From Spirulina subsalsa PCC 9445 (lineage in GTDB: Bacteria > Cyanobacteriota > Cyanobacteriia > Cyanobacteriales > Spirulinaceae): a stretch of DNA of 64,000 nucleotides. The notes under the pieces are model-generated. The model had not been told where the DNA came from, did not search any database, and saw nothing but the letters and a program-made list of their open reading frames with translations. Location: the NCBI RefSeq assembly GCF_000314005.1, contig NZ_JH980292.1, positions 569,410 to 633,409 of the forward strand, given 5' to 3'. A program made the translations under genes and the position numbers. This document shows positions 14,340 to 23,368 of the stretch, in pieces (positions within the stretch are counted from its first letter, which is position 1; each line of letters starts with the position of its first letter).

Positions 14340-15562
14340 TACGAACTTTTGGACTGGGATAGAACTTTAAGCAGTGGCTGAGTGAGCCAGTTCACCCCCA
14401 CAGCGAATTGATGCTGTAAGGTCGGTAAACGGTATAAATAGGCCAGTCGGCGGGCGACATAGCCAACAGACCCCTCTAACTTCATCCCCAACCCGTTCAG
14501 GGTTGCGGTTTCGACTCCTAATGCTAGCATCTCTCCTAGACCTTGATAACGGAATGGCAGTAATGGGCGATCGCACACCGAAGCCCAAAGGTTCCAAGCG
14601 CAATAATCCGCCTGTTGAATCGCCACCTGTGCCGTTGCCTGTTCGCGGAGCGTCACGAAGTGAATATCTTGCCCGGTGACATCCTGACAATGGGCGGCAT
14701 CCCCCAAAGCGAACAGATGGGGATAGTCTACCACTTGCAGGGTGGGCTGAGTCATTAATTGACCCCGTTCATTGTGAGGTAAGGGTAAATCGCGGATCAG
14801 GTCACTCACTTGAGTTCCCACCGTCCACAGCACAATCTCTACAGGTAACAGATCAACTTGTCCTTTATACAACAACTCTAGGGAATCGGCTCCCACAGAC
14901 TCCACGGAAGTTTCTAAATCAACCCAGACTTTCCGCACTTCGAGGGCTTTTTCCGCCGCTTGACGGTTAAAATCCGTCGCCGTTTTGAGCAGTTGCTCTC
15001 CCCGTTCCACCAGGCGAATCCGTCCCCGTTCCCCCAAACGATCGGCCAACTTACAGGCTAACTCTACCCCACTATATCCCCCACCGATAATCGCGACGCG
15101 GATTTTGTCCATCTCCGACTGTTCGAGAATACGCAATTTTTCCAAGAGGTGGTAGGCGTGGGGGAGGGTACGGAAGGGGATAGCATAATCCTGTACACCC
15201 GGAATATTGCTCAGGGGGGTTTGTCCCCCTAGAGCAATGGTCAAATAGTCATAGGTCAAAGCGGGGCGATTTTCTAACTCTACATACTGTTCTTCAATCT
15301 CAATTCCCGTCACCTTCGCCTGATAGAAGCGAATCCCCGTCTGACTCAATAACTCCTCAAAGGGGGGCGCAATTTCCCAAGTTTGCAACTCCCCTGTAAT
15401 TAACTCATAAAGTAAGGGAGCAAACAAAAAACGGTCATTTTTATCCACCAGCACAATTTCGGGGGGGTTTCCCTCCCAAGGAAATTGGCTTAAGCGCAAA
15501 GCGGTATAGAGCCCCCCAAACCCCCCCCCGAGGATGACAATTCGTTTCGCTGCGGTAGTCAT
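14339..15562 (-). CDS. ndbB: Type II NAD(P)H dehydrogenase (NdbB-like)
   Basis: 407 residues, FAD/NAD two-dinucleotide-fold oxidoreductase. The FAD site is RIVILGGGFGGLYTALRL, the NAD site VAIIGGGYSGVELACKLAD, and the second FAD contact HLFALGDAAHC. NDH-2 enzymes pass electrons from NAD(P)H to quinones without pumping protons. The C-terminus (ETATLNGLGMKLEGSVGYVA) resembles cyanobacterial NdbB, reported to reduce demethylphylloquinone in vitamin K1 synthesis. The NdbB assignment over NdbA/NdbC is by impression. No membrane helix is seen; binding to the membrane would be peripheral. It is followed directly by the HAD gene. Confidence 0.75.
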   Translation of the reverse strand: MTTAAKRIVILGGGFGGLYTALRLSQFPWEGNPPEIVLVDKNDRFLFAPLLYELITGELQTWEIAPPFEELLSQTGIRFYQAKVTGIEIEEQYVELENRPALTYDYLTIALGGQTPLSNIPGVQDYAIPFRTLPHAYHLLEKLRILEQSEMDKIRVAIIGGGYSGVELACKLADRLGERGRIRLVERGEQLLKTATDFNRQAAEKALEVRKVWVDLETSVESVGADSLELLYKGQVDLLPVEIVLWTVGTQVSDLIRDLPLPHNERGQLMTQPTLQVVDYPHLFALGDAAHCQDVTGQDIHFVTLREQATAQVAIQQADYCAWNLWASVCDRPLLPFRYQGLGEMLALGVETATLNGLGMKLEGSVGYVARRLAYLYRLPTLQHQFAVGVNWLTQPLLKVLSQSKSS

Positions 15563-15744
15563 AAACAGTTAGGCGTAAAATCTAAGTACAACAATCCTTT
15601 TCAGGATAACTGCTATCGTCGGCAAGTGGGGAAGCAAGGAGACTGAATCTGGGCGATCGCAGAACCTCGGGAAAATCTCATAGTCACCTGAAGCCCTCCC
15701 CACCCGCGAGAGCGCGAGATGAGGGATTCAACCACCAAAATCAT

Positions 15745-16530
15745 TCACGCCCCCATTCCCGAGTATTTTCTCAACCCCTTACGCCACAACCAACGATTCA
15801 GTCCCAACAACACCCCTCCCCAGACCAATAACGTTAAGAATCCCCGCCCCACCGACACAGGCAGCCCAATAAACAGCGCCACCGGGAAATAGAGCAAATA
15901 GGGAAAAGGAGTCCACTGGGCTATTTCCTGCATAAGCGGCGGAAACACCTCCAACGGGGCAAGATAACCCGATAAAAACAAATAAAACAGGAAAAACAAA
16001 TCCTCCAGCGCACTCGCCCGTTCCGTCCAAAACGCCAAAATCGCTAAAGTATATTGCAACAAAAACCGCAAACTAAACGCCAATCCTGTCGCCAAACACC
16101 CCAGCAAAAATTGCCCTAAACTCATGCTCCAGAAGGCTTGAGGATAGAGCCAGAAAAACAGCACAATCAGCACCACCACAAAAGGGAGACGAGCCAACCG
16201 TTCCGAAAGATGGGCAGCGACATGATGCCAAACCGGGTCAATGGGTTGTAATAACTTGAGGGATAATTTCCCCTGCACCACCTCCTTTTCAAACTCCCAA
16301 ATCACCCAAACCAGCGTAAATTGACGAACAATAAACACCATAATGAAATAGCGGGCAAAGGTGAGAGGGTCTAGCGTAAATTGTCCCCCCTGGGCGGCTT
16401 CAATCCAAACCCCCATCAAAATAATGGGCAAAGACCCCGAAAGCACCCAAAACAACAACTCTGCGCGGTACTCCACCATATAGGCGTAATACACCACCAA
16501 AAAGGTTTTAATTTTTTGCCACAGCCCCAT
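15745..16530 (-). CDS. ABC-2 type permease (DUF990-like)
   Basis: 261 residues with about six hydrophobic segments, beginning LWQKIKTFLVVYYAYMVEY and containing LLFWVLSGSLPIILMGVWI and LRFLLQYTLAILAFWTERA. This matches the ABC-2 family (DUF990) of export permeases. It overlaps the ATPase stop by one base (TAATG), so the two form one operon. DUF990 permeases often come as two adjacent genes; here only one is present, so a homodimer or a distant partner is likely. Substrate unknown. Confidence 0.75.
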   Translation of the reverse strand: MGLWQKIKTFLVVYYAYMVEYRAELLFWVLSGSLPIILMGVWIEAAQGGQFTLDPLTFARYFIMVFIVRQFTLVWVIWEFEKEVVQGKLSLKLLQPIDPVWHHVAAHLSERLARLPFVVVLIVLFFWLYPQAFWSMSLGQFLLGCLATGLAFSLRFLLQYTLAILAFWTERASALEDLFFLFYLFLSGYLAPLEVFPPLMQEIAQWTPFPYLLYFPVALFIGLPVSVGRGFLTLLVWGGVLLGLNRWLWRKGLRKYSGMGA

Positions 16531-17513
16531 TATTCTTTCACCCCCTGCGTGAACAATCGACCAATAACCTCCTCAATCGGCGGCTCCGCCACACTTAAAT
16601 CCTCTAAAGGCAGTTGGGCTAAAAGTTGCGCCACCGTTCGCGTCAGGTCTTCCCGACGAACCAAAAACCGCACCTCGCGCCCCTCCATGGATTCAATTTC
16701 TCCGTATTGGTTCAATTGCTCTAAAGGGACTAACTCCGTCAGTTCCACCTTCACTTCCCGATAGGGGGCAAAGCGTTCAAGGAGGCCGTCTAAACTGCCA
16801 TCGTACATTAACTGACCTTCGTGGATTAATAGCACACGCTGACAGAGGGCGGTAATATCGGCCATGTAGTGACTGGTCAGGAGAATTGTGGCCTCATAGC
16901 GGCGGTTATATTCCCGCAAAAACTCCCGCACAGCAGCCTGAGCGTTGACATCTAAGCCAAGGGTGGGTTCATCTAAAAATAAAACGGGCGGATGGTGGAG
17001 AAGGGCAGCCAAGAGTTCCGCTTTCATCCGTTCTCCGAGGGAGAGTTTCCGCATCGGCTGGGTGAGTTTCCCCTCTAGGGCGAGGAGTTGGGAGAGTTCT
17101 TGGACTCGGTGTTTAAATTCAGCCTCGGGGATTTGATAAACGGCCGCGTTGATTCTCAGGGAGTCTAGGGCGGGCAAATCCCAGAGCAGTTGCTGTTTTT
17201 GCCCCATGACGAGGCTCATTTTTTTGAGAAATTGAGGTTGGCGACGAAAGGGGACATATCCCGCAACACGCACCTCTCCACTGGAGGGGTGAATCAATCC
17301 GGTGAGCATTTTTAGGGTGGTGGTTTTCCCGGCACCGTTGGGACCGAGAAAACCGACGATTTCCCCCGTGTTTAGGCTAAAGGAGATATTCTGAACGGCA
17401 TGGATGGAGCGATAGGTACGGCGGAAAAAGTGGTTTAGCGTACCTTTTAAGCCCGGTTGTTTGAGGGCGACGGGATAGGTTTTGCTGAGGGCTTCGACTT
17501 CAATAATGGACAT
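16530..17513 (-). CDS. ABC transporter ATP-binding protein
   Basis: 327 residues from ATG 17513, which has AGGA five bases upstream. A longer start at 17546 adds MDITIHPLQEF. Walker A is GFLGPNGAGKTTTLKML, the signature LSLGERMKAELLAAL and Walker B PVLFLDEPTLGLD, followed by LLTSHYMADI with the switch His. The N-terminus (SKTYPVALKQPGLKGTLNH) and C-terminal 80 residues fit the drug/polysaccharide exporter ATPases that pair with DUF990 permeases. The protein powers export through the permease encoded downstream. Confidence 0.85.
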   Translation of the reverse strand: MSIIEVEALSKTYPVALKQPGLKGTLNHFFRRTYRSIHAVQNISFSLNTGEIVGFLGPNGAGKTTTLKMLTGLIHPSSGEVRVAGYVPFRRQPQFLKKMSLVMGQKQQLLWDLPALDSLRINAAVYQIPEAEFKHRVQELSQLLALEGKLTQPMRKLSLGERMKAELLAALLHHPPVLFLDEPTLGLDVNAQAAVREFLREYNRRYEATILLTSHYMADITALCQRVLLIHEGQLMYDGSLDGLLERFAPYREVKVELTELVPLEQLNQYGEIESMEGREVRFLVRREDLTRTVAQLLAQLPLEDLSVAEPPIEEVIGRLFTQGVKE

Positions 17514-17594
17514 AAATTCCTGCAAAGGATGGATTGTGATGTCCATTGTCTAGACCCGAGGGAGGAGAAGGCAAGAGGTCAACGGCGAATTATC

Positions 17595-17878
17595 GCTAGG
17601 GCTTGCTGAATAAGTCCGAGAGTTGGGTAATCGGGAGTCGGGAGTCGGGAATCGGGAATCGGTGTAGGGGCGCAATGCTTGCGCCCTAGGGTGTCGGGGG
17701 AGGGGGAGAGAGGGAGACAAGGAATTAAGACTTATTACCTATTACCTCACCCCTGTTCCCTGTTCCCTGTTCCCCGTTCCCTAAAATAAAAGAGTTTTGG
17801 CTATTCACTAGCCACTATTCCCCTGCTCCCCTGCTCCCTGTTCCCCACCCCAAGCAGAGTTATTCAGCAAGCCCTAGC
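17595..17878. mobile_element. MITE-like element M1 with 19-bp inverted ends
   Basis: Ends GCTAGGGCTTGCTGAATAA (17595-17613) and its reverse complement (17860-17878). The interior has a G-rich left arm (repeats of GGGAGTC/GGGAATC) and a C-rich right arm (repeats of CCCTGTT), so the whole can fold back. No coding frame. Related copies lie at 34425, 47984, 52217 and as single ends at 10856 and 18877. Confidence 0.75.
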
Positions 17879-17943
17879 TAGTCCTAATGAGACATGAAGG
17901 CTATTGTCCTATTTCGATTCCGGGCGAGCCTTTTTTGCAGGAC

Positions 17944-18486
17944 TCAGATAGGTTTGCTATAGTATTGCTCTTTGATATCCACTTCAGACGTTGCAGCTAC
18001 TTCAGGCATTAAAGAAGAGTGATGATGAGCAATTAACCATTGACCATTTTCATAAACATAGACATAGGAATAACGGGCAGAGGCTTCAATCGCTTCGCCA
18101 TTTTCGTTATGCAAGGTAAAGGTATAAATCCCCACATCAGAGGCTTTATTACAACCCAGTGTGATGGTACGTTCATTGATTACACCTTGAGGTCGTTGTT
18201 GCAGAAACTCAACGAAATAGTCCTTAATTTTTTCCGGTGTCGTGCGGGGGGTGTTGGAAATAGTCGGCAGTAAAACGGCACTTTTACTATAGTTTGCGGC
18301 CACTTCAACCGGGTCTAAAGTGGCGAGAGATTGATTCCAACGGTCAAATAAGCTGCTAATTTTCTCTTCACTCACTGGCGCACATACTTTAGTCCGGGGG
18401 GTCGTTTCTTGGGCATAACTAGGCAGGGCTAAACTAGCCGCTAAAACACTCAGAGATAGACTAGAAAAAACAGCTTTAAGTAACAT
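17944..18486 (-). CDS. Secreted NTF2-like (SnoaL/DUF4440) protein
   Basis: 180 residues. The signal peptide LKAVFSSLSLSVLAASLAL is followed by PSYAQ, with cleavage likely after SYA. The mature part has SLFDRWNQSLATLDPVEVA, YSKSAVLLPTISNTPRTT, and ends YENGQWLIAHHHSSLMPE. This is the pattern of the SgcJ/EcaC and CaMKII-association-domain-like NTF2 fold. Such domains bind small ligands or form oligomers; no catalytic residues can be assigned. Periplasmic. No operon partner. Confidence 0.8.
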   Translation of the reverse strand: MLLKAVFSSLSLSVLAASLALPSYAQETTPRTKVCAPVSEEKISSLFDRWNQSLATLDPVEVAANYSKSAVLLPTISNTPRTTPEKIKDYFVEFLQQRPQGVINERTITLGCNKASDVGIYTFTLHNENGEAIEASARYSYVYVYENGQWLIAHHHSSLMPEVAATSEVDIKEQYYSKPI

Positions 18487-19037
18487 AATTTCCCAACTGA
18501 ATAGATAGCAAACAATTCTTTTTCACGATGACATAGGCTTTCGGAGATTGCCCTCTACCTTAAGGCCAGTATAAAAGCTTAGTGAAAATTAGATATAAGA
18601 AAAACTTATTTTCGAGCGCGGAGGGGGAGCCGCAGTTTGTAGGGTGCGTTAGCGGAGCGTAACGCACCGTTGGGGCATGGTGTATCTAGGGTCTGCTGTT
18701 CACTTCGTGACGCTCCGCGAACGCGAAGCGTTGCGTAGCAATATATCCCTCTAAGCAGTGTTACTAGGACTTTTAGCCGTTTTAAGAGCGAGAAACTGTA
18801 AGGTTTTAGGGATAAATCATCAAAAAGGCTTGCCTTTTTCCGATTCCCCCTGTTCCTTCTTTTTCCCTGTTTTCCACCCGGAGTAGAGTTATTCAGCAAG
18901 CCCTATCTAGGTTACGGCGGGGAGTTAACGCCAATTTGTTGGGGTATCCCGTGTTATGGTGCGTTACGGCCGAATAAACGCTCATCGTGGGAATTTGCCC
19001 TTAATTGCTGCCTAACGCACCCTACTGCTAAGTTGAA
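18487..19037. other. Gene-free stretch with inverted repeats and a MITE end
   Basis: No convincing coding frame. It holds an inverted repeat GGTGCGTTA ... TAACGCACC at 18643-18668 with AGCGGAGCG between, and GC palindromes at 18709-18742 (GACGCTCCGCGAACGCGAAGC type). A lone right MITE end (TTATTCAGCAAGCCCT) lies at 18889-18904, and a second GGTGCGTTA/TAACGCACC pair at about 18959-19021. It ends at the left boundary of the restriction island. Confidence 0.6.
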
Positions 19038-19182
19038 GCCACCCCTCCCTAAACCAAAAAGATACTTAGGGGATCCGCTAGTTTCTGCTGGGTTCCGGCT
19101 AACACTAGGGAGAGATACTGCCTTAAGCGTCGCCCTTGCTGATAGTTGGGAATATAATTCCCCTGACCATCGGGACGGAATA
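19038..19182. repeat. 145-bp direct repeat, left copy (island boundary)
   Basis: Identical to 28967-29111 except for one base (G at 19069, A at 28998). On the minus strand it encodes the last 44 residues of the gene at 28978-30783 (ending ADPLSIFLV), cut off from the rest of that gene. Together the two copies bracket the 9.8-kb restriction-modification island. hsdM begins 33 bases after this copy. Confidence 0.9.
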
Positions 19183-19214
19183 CCACTAGGATAGAACAGG
19201 GGTGAATATACAGT

Positions 19215-21302
19215 TTGAGGACGGTTATTAAGTTGAAACGCGAAAAGATTACCCTTTCACAACTTGAAAGCTTTCTATTTAAAGCCGCCGACATCCTGCG
19301 GGGCAAGATGGACGCATCCGAGTTTAAGGAATTTATCTTCGGGATGCTGTTCTTAAAGCGCTTGTCGGATGAGTTCGACTGCAAGCGGGAAGAAATTAAA
19401 CGCCAGTACGCCCACCTTGACGAGGAAATGGTGGCGGAATTGCTTGAAGACTCCCAATCCTACGGTGAAACCTTCTTTGTGCCGCGCCGCGCCCGTTGGC
19501 ATGAGCCTTGGATGGATCAGGATAAGGACGGTAACTGGGTACAAGTCCCGGCAATCAAGCACCTGAAGCAGAATATCGGGGATATGCTCAACAAAGCCCT
19601 TGCTGCGGTGGAAGATGCCAACGATGCCCTGGCGGGGGTTCTCAAAAATAACATCAACTTCAATGCGGTCAAAGGTAAGACCAAAATCCCCGATCAGAAA
19701 TGGAAGGACTTAATCGACCATTTCAATCAGCCGGGGTTTGTTCTGGTTAACGATAATTTCGAGTTTCCCGACCTACTGGGGGCCGCTTACGATTACCTGA
19801 TCAAGTTTTTCGCGGATAACGCCGGGAAGAAGGGCGGAGAATTTTACACCCCGGCCGAAGTGGTGCGGTTGTTGGTGCAACTGGTTAAACCGGAGGCGGG
19901 AAACACCATTTATGACCCCACGGTAGGCTCTGGGGGCTTTCTCATTCAGTCCTATCAGTATGTGGAAGAACAAGGACAAGACCCGAAGGACCTGGCGCTC
20001 TACGGACAGGATTCCAATGGCACGGTTTGGTCTATCTGCAACATGAACCTAATTCTGCATAACATCACCAATTTCACGATTGAAAACGGCGATACCCTAG
20101 AAAATCCGCAGATTGTGGAGAACGGACAAGTCCGCAAGTTCGATCGCGTTCTGGCAAATCCCCCCTTTTCCCAGAACTACAGCCGCGCCAATCTGGAATT
20201 TAAAAATCGGTTCTGGGAATTCTGCCCGGAGACGGGAAAAAAGGCTGATTTGATGTTCGTGCAGCACATGATCGCCAGTCTGAAGACGACGGGACGGATG
20301 GCGACCATCATGCCCCACGGGGTTCTGTTTCGGGGCGGGAAGGAGAAGCTAATCCGCGAGGAGATGATTGAAAGGGATGTGATTGAGGCGATTATCAGTT
20401 TGCCTTCGGGACTGTTTTACGGGACGGGTATCCCTGCCTGCGTGTTGGTGGTGAACAAGAGCAAGCCGGACGAACTGCAAGACAAAATTCTGTTTATCAA
20501 TGCCGATCGCGAATATGCCGAGGGCAAGGCACAGAACAAGCTACGCCCGGAAGATATCGAGAAAATCGATTATGTGTTTACCCAGAAGTTGGAGTATCCC
20601 AAATACAGCCGGTTGGTGAGCAAGCAGGAAATCGCGGAAGAACACGACTACAACCTCAACATTCGCCGCTATGTTGATAACACGCCGGAACCGGAACCGG
20701 AGGATGTCACAGCCCACCTGATGGGCGGTATTCCCCAGGGGGAAGTTATAGCCCAGGCGGGTGAGTTTGATCGCTTCGGAGTCGATCCTGATAGGCTGTT
20801 CGAGCCATTGCGTCCGGGATATCTGGCATTTCAAGGGGCGATCGCGCAAAAGTCGGCGATTAAAACGACATTGGAGGCGGACGACCGTTTGCAGGATACC
20901 CTCGGTCAACATTACCAAATTCTAGAAAGCTGGTGGCAGGTGGCGAGGGATGACTTTGCCCAATTGGGAGAGGGGAAGAAAATGCCGGAGGTGCGGCGGG
21001 AGTTGCTGACGGGGCTGAAACAGCAGTTAATCCCGTTGGGGGTGTTGGATGAGTTTAAGTCTGCCGGGGTGTTTGTGAACTGGTGGCAACAAATCCGCTA
21101 CGACCTGAAAACGATTATTAACACGGGTTGGCATCATTCCCTGATTCCTGACGATTATTTGATTGACGAGTTTTTCCGGGGGGAAATTAAGGCGATCGAG
21201 GATTTGGAAAGCCAAATTAGTGCAGCCCAGGGAGAGTTAAGCGAGGCGGTGGAGTCAGGAGTTGGAGGCGGAACGGGAGGAGACATTGAAAACGTTAAAT
21301 GA
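19215..21302 (+). CDS. hsdM: Type I restriction-modification methyltransferase subunit HsdM
   Basis: 695 residues as read from TTG 19215; a second TTG at 19233 is equally possible. No ATG fits, which suggests the native 5' end was altered at the island boundary. The N-terminal helical domain is [19 protein letters not shown]. The AdoMet motif is [15 protein letters not shown] and the catalytic motif [12 protein letters not shown] (NPPF), typical of N6-adenine methylation. With HsdS it forms the methylase, with HsdR the restriction complex. The C-terminus is odd: the frame ends [17 protein letters not shown], but shifting two bases gives [18 protein letters not shown], matching a second copy after tumE. 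hsdM therefore appears frameshifted over its last 20-30 residues. Confidence 0.9.
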   Translation: MRTVIKLKREKITLSQLESFLFKAADILRGKMDASEFKEFIFGMLFLKRLSDEFDCKREEIKRQYAHLDEEMVAELLEDSQSYGETFFVPRRARWHEPWMDQDKDGNWVQVPAIKHLKQNIGDMLNKALAAVEDANDALAGVLKNNINFNAVKGKTKIPDQKWKDLIDHFNQPGFVLVNDNFEFPDLLGAAYDYLIKFFADNAGKKGGEFYTPAEVVRLLVQLVKPEAGNTIYDPTVGSGGFLIQSYQYVEEQGQDPKDLALYGQDSNGTVWSICNMNLILHNITNFTIENGDTLENPQIVENGQVRKFDRVLANPPFSQNYSRANLEFKNRFWEFCPETGKKADLMFVQHMIASLKTTGRMATIMPHGVLFRGGKEKLIREEMIERDVIEAIISLPSGLFYGTGIPACVLVVNKSKPDELQDKILFINADREYAEGKAQNKLRPEDIEKIDYVFTQKLEYPKYSRLVSKQEIAEEHDYNLNIRRYVDNTPEPEPEDVTAHLMGGIPQGEVIAQAGEFDRFGVDPDRLFEPLRPGYLAFQGAIAQKSAIKTTLEADDRLQDTLGQHYQILESWWQVARDDFAQLGEGKKMPEVRRELLTGLKQQLIPLGVLDEFKSAGVFVNWWQQIRYDLKTIINTGWHHSLIPDDYLIDEFFRGEIKAIEDLESQISAAQGELSEAVESGVGGGTGGDIENVK

Positions 21303-21333
21303 GTATTTAAACAAATTAGGGTATTTGAGTTAA
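21246..21333 (+). repeat. hsdM 3'-end duplication, upstream copy
   Basis: About 88 bp resembling 21987-22079 at roughly 80 percent by eye. Translates in the non-hsdM frame as [19 protein letters not shown], then NKLGYLS and TAA at 21331-21333. It lacks two bases relative to the downstream copy, which puts hsdM out of this frame. Confidence 0.75.
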
Positions 21334-21349
21334 GCTCTGGAGGTTCAAA

Positions 21350-21580
21350 ATGCGAAAACAGCACGTTATTTATACTTCACCGTTGGATGCACTGATTGCC
21401 GTGACCAAGCGTCTGAGTTTGTATGAAAGTCAGTACAGTATGGACTCAGAGGAGTTTTTTAATCGCTACTCAAAAGGAGAATTTTCCGATGATGAGCATT
21501 GGGTTGAGTGGGCAAATGATTATCGTCATTTTTTGGGCTTGCGGTTGGAGTTAGAGAAGCGATTACAAGATGTTGCATGA
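21350..21580 (+). CDS. tumA: TumA-like antitoxin
   Basis: 76 residues: KQHVIYTSPLDALIAVTKR, LSLYESQYSMDSEEFFNRY, DDEHWVEWANDYRHFLGLR. This is the small helical partner of TumE-type toxins. An AGG-containing ribosome site (TGGAGGTTCAAA) precedes the ATG. It overlaps tumE by 11 bases. It sits between hsdM and hsdS, where other restriction operons often carry accessory genes. Antitoxin role is by family and arrangement. Confidence 0.65.
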   Translation: MRKQHVIYTSPLDALIAVTKRLSLYESQYSMDSEEFFNRYSKGEFSDDEHWVEWANDYRHFLGLRLELEKRLQDVA

Positions 21581-21947
21581 CGTTTTAGCCAATTATCTAA
21601 ATCAGATTGAGCAGGCTTTAATGGCACTAGAGGATGTCTATGTCGAGCGATATGTGGAGGAGGTGTTAACGCCACAACGAGCTACGTTGCGGATTCGGGT
21701 GCGGTTTAGTGAGGGGCAGTTATTGGAAATCAATGAGGCGATTGTGGTTGAGGAGGATGTATTAATGTGGTTAGATTATCGTTATCACTATCAAAATCAG
21801 GGCAATTGTTTGATTTTTCGCTATGACAGCACTCCCCATTTTCCAGGTTTATCGAGTTTTCCCCATCACAAACATTTACCCGATGGGGTTATTGCTTGCG
21901 AAAAGCCAGATATTACTGAGGTTTTACGAGAGGCGATCGCTCAGTAA
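21570..21947 (+). CDS. tumE: TumE family toxin (DUF6516)
   Basis: 125 residues: LANYLNQIEQALMALEDVY, RATLRIRVRFSEGQLLEIN, WLDYRYHYQNQG, FRYDSTPHFPGLSSFPHHK. The D-x-T/S-P-H-x-P...FPHH-x-H core is the TumE signature. TumE toxins block growth when free of their antitoxin. The start lies inside tumA. The module lies between two copies of the hsdM 3' end, so it looks inserted into an older hsdM-hsdS junction. Confidence 0.75.
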   Translation: MLHDVLANYLNQIEQALMALEDVYVERYVEEVLTPQRATLRIRVRFSEGQLLEINEAIVVEEDVLMWLDYRYHYQNQGNCLIFRYDSTPHFPGLSSFPHHKHLPDGVIACEKPDITEVLREAIAQ

Positions 21948-21986
21948 TATGAGTGCTGTTAAGTTGGTTTGTTTTGGGAGAATTAT

Positions 21987-22079
21987 GCGGTATCGAGTCA
22001 GGAGTTGGAGGCGGAACGGGAGGAGACGCTGAAGACGTTAAATGAGTATTTGAGTCAGTTGGGGTATTTGGATTCATGA
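21987..22079 (+). repeat. hsdM 3'-end duplication, downstream copy
   Basis: Sense reading [31 protein letters not shown] (22077-22079). The TGA overlaps the hsdS ATG (22076-22078), the junction usual for hsdM-hsdS. This copy probably preserves the original 3' end of hsdM. Confidence 0.75.
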
Positions 22080-23368
22080 GCGTAGAAGGTTGGGAAATCA
22101 AGAAAATTGATGAACTAGCGTTAGTTGATCAGGAAACTCTCAGCGAATCGACGGATAAAAATTTTTGTTTTTATTATATTGATATTGGTTCTATCATTGA
22201 AGGAAATTTATTAATTCCATCCAACACAATCACTTTTAAAGAGGCTCCTAGTCGTGCAAGAAAAAGAGTTTATTTTAGTGATGTTTTAATGTCTACGGTT
22301 AGACCTAATCTTAAATCTTTTGTTTATTTTGATAGAACAGATAACAATTATATTGCGTCAACGGGATTTGCCGTTTTATCTGCGAAGGATGGAGTAGATC
22401 CGCGTTTTATTCTTTATTCAATTTTATCTGATAAAATTACGGCCCAGATTGAATCTTATATAGTAGGTTCAAACTATCCAGCGATAAACTCTAATGATGT
22501 CCGTAATCTCCAAGTTCTTACTCCGCCTTTTGTCGAACAACAACAGATTGCAAATATTCTCTCTACAGTCGATCGCGCCATCGCCCAAACCGAAGCCCTC
22601 ATCGCCAAACAGCAGCGTATCAAAGCCGGACTGATGCAGGACTTGCTGACCAAGGGCATCGACGAAAACGGCAATATTCGCAGCGAAGAAACCCACGAGT
22701 TTAAGGATAGTGCGATCGGTCGTATTCCTGTGGAGTGGGAAGTTAAACAAGTTGTAGATGTGCTTTTAACGTCTCCTAAAAATGGATATTCTCCACAAGA
22801 GGTAGATAGCTGGCAGGGTATCTATACCCTTGGTTTAGGATGCCTTACATTTAATGGATTTCGAGCAACTCACTTAAAAAATGCTCCCGCTAATGACTCT
22901 AATGTTGCAAAAGCAATTTTGAATGATGGAGATTTTTTAATCAGTAGATCTAACACCCGTGAGTTCGTTGGACTTGTTGGTATCTATCGGAATGTTGGTC
23001 ATCCCTGTATTTATCCAGATTTAATGATTCGACTACAGTTTGATGATTCGGTTGATAATCGTTATATGCAATACATTTTGGGAGGAGAAAAACTAAGAAG
23101 ACAAATTCAAAATGCTGCAACAGGTACTTCGGAAAGCATGGTAAAAATTAACTCATCAGTTGTTCAAAAGTTATATTTTTCCAAACCAAAACTAGAGGAA
23201 CAGTATAGAATGCTAAAAATTTTAGAAAAATATTCCGAAAGTATAGAAATTTTCAGGCAACAAAGCGAAAAACTTAAGGTTAAAAAAACCGGACTAATGC
23301 AAGACCTCCTAACGGGAAAAGTCCGCGTCACCCCATTACTCGACAACAGTGGAGGTATAGACTCGTGA
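22076..23368 (+). CDS. hsdS: Type I restriction-modification specificity subunit HsdS
   Basis: 430 residues with two target-recognition domains. The first runs 1-150, the first conserved helical region is EQQQIANILSTVDRAIAQT (about 158-176) with LIAKQQRIKAGLMQDLLTKG, the second recognition domain begins IGRIPVEWEVKQVVDVL (about 216), and the closing helix ends KTGLMQDLLTGKVRV. The repeated GLMQDLLTxG is the hallmark of HsdS. The two domains each read half of a bipartite DNA target, which cannot be predicted here. The protein ends four bases into the next gene (GTGA overlap). Codon use in the recognition domains is AT-richer than in the helices, as usual for exchanged domains. Confidence 0.9.
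   Translation: MSVEGWEIKKIDELALVDQETLSESTDKNFCFYYIDIGSIIEGNLLIPSNTITFKEAPSRARKRVYFSDVLMSTVRPNLKSFVYFDRTDNNYIASTGFAVLSAKDGVDPRFILYSILSDKITAQIESYIVGSNYPAINSNDVRNLQVLTPPFVEQQQIANILSTVDRAIAQTEALIAKQQRIKAGLMQDLLTKGIDENGNIRSEETHEFKDSAIGRIPVEWEVKQVVDVLLTSPKNGYSPQEVDSWQGIYTLGLGCLTFNGFRATHLKNAPANDSNVAKAILNDGDFLISRSNTREFVGLVGIYRNVGHPCIYPDLMIRLQFDDSVDNRYMQYILGGEKLRRQIQNAATGTSESMVKINSSVVQKLYFSKPKLEEQYRMLKILEKYSESIEIFRQQSEKLKVKKTGLMQDLLTGKVRVTPLLDNSGGIDS

Noticed and set aside
18606-18899. 97-residue minus-strand frame
   Set aside because: Composed of inverted repeats and MITE-end sequence; translation is low complexity and has no family look.
19049-19384. 111-residue minus-strand frame at the island boundary
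   Set aside because: Its last 44 residues are the duplicated 3' end of the gene at 28978-30783; the rest is antisense to hsdM. A truncated copy, not a gene.
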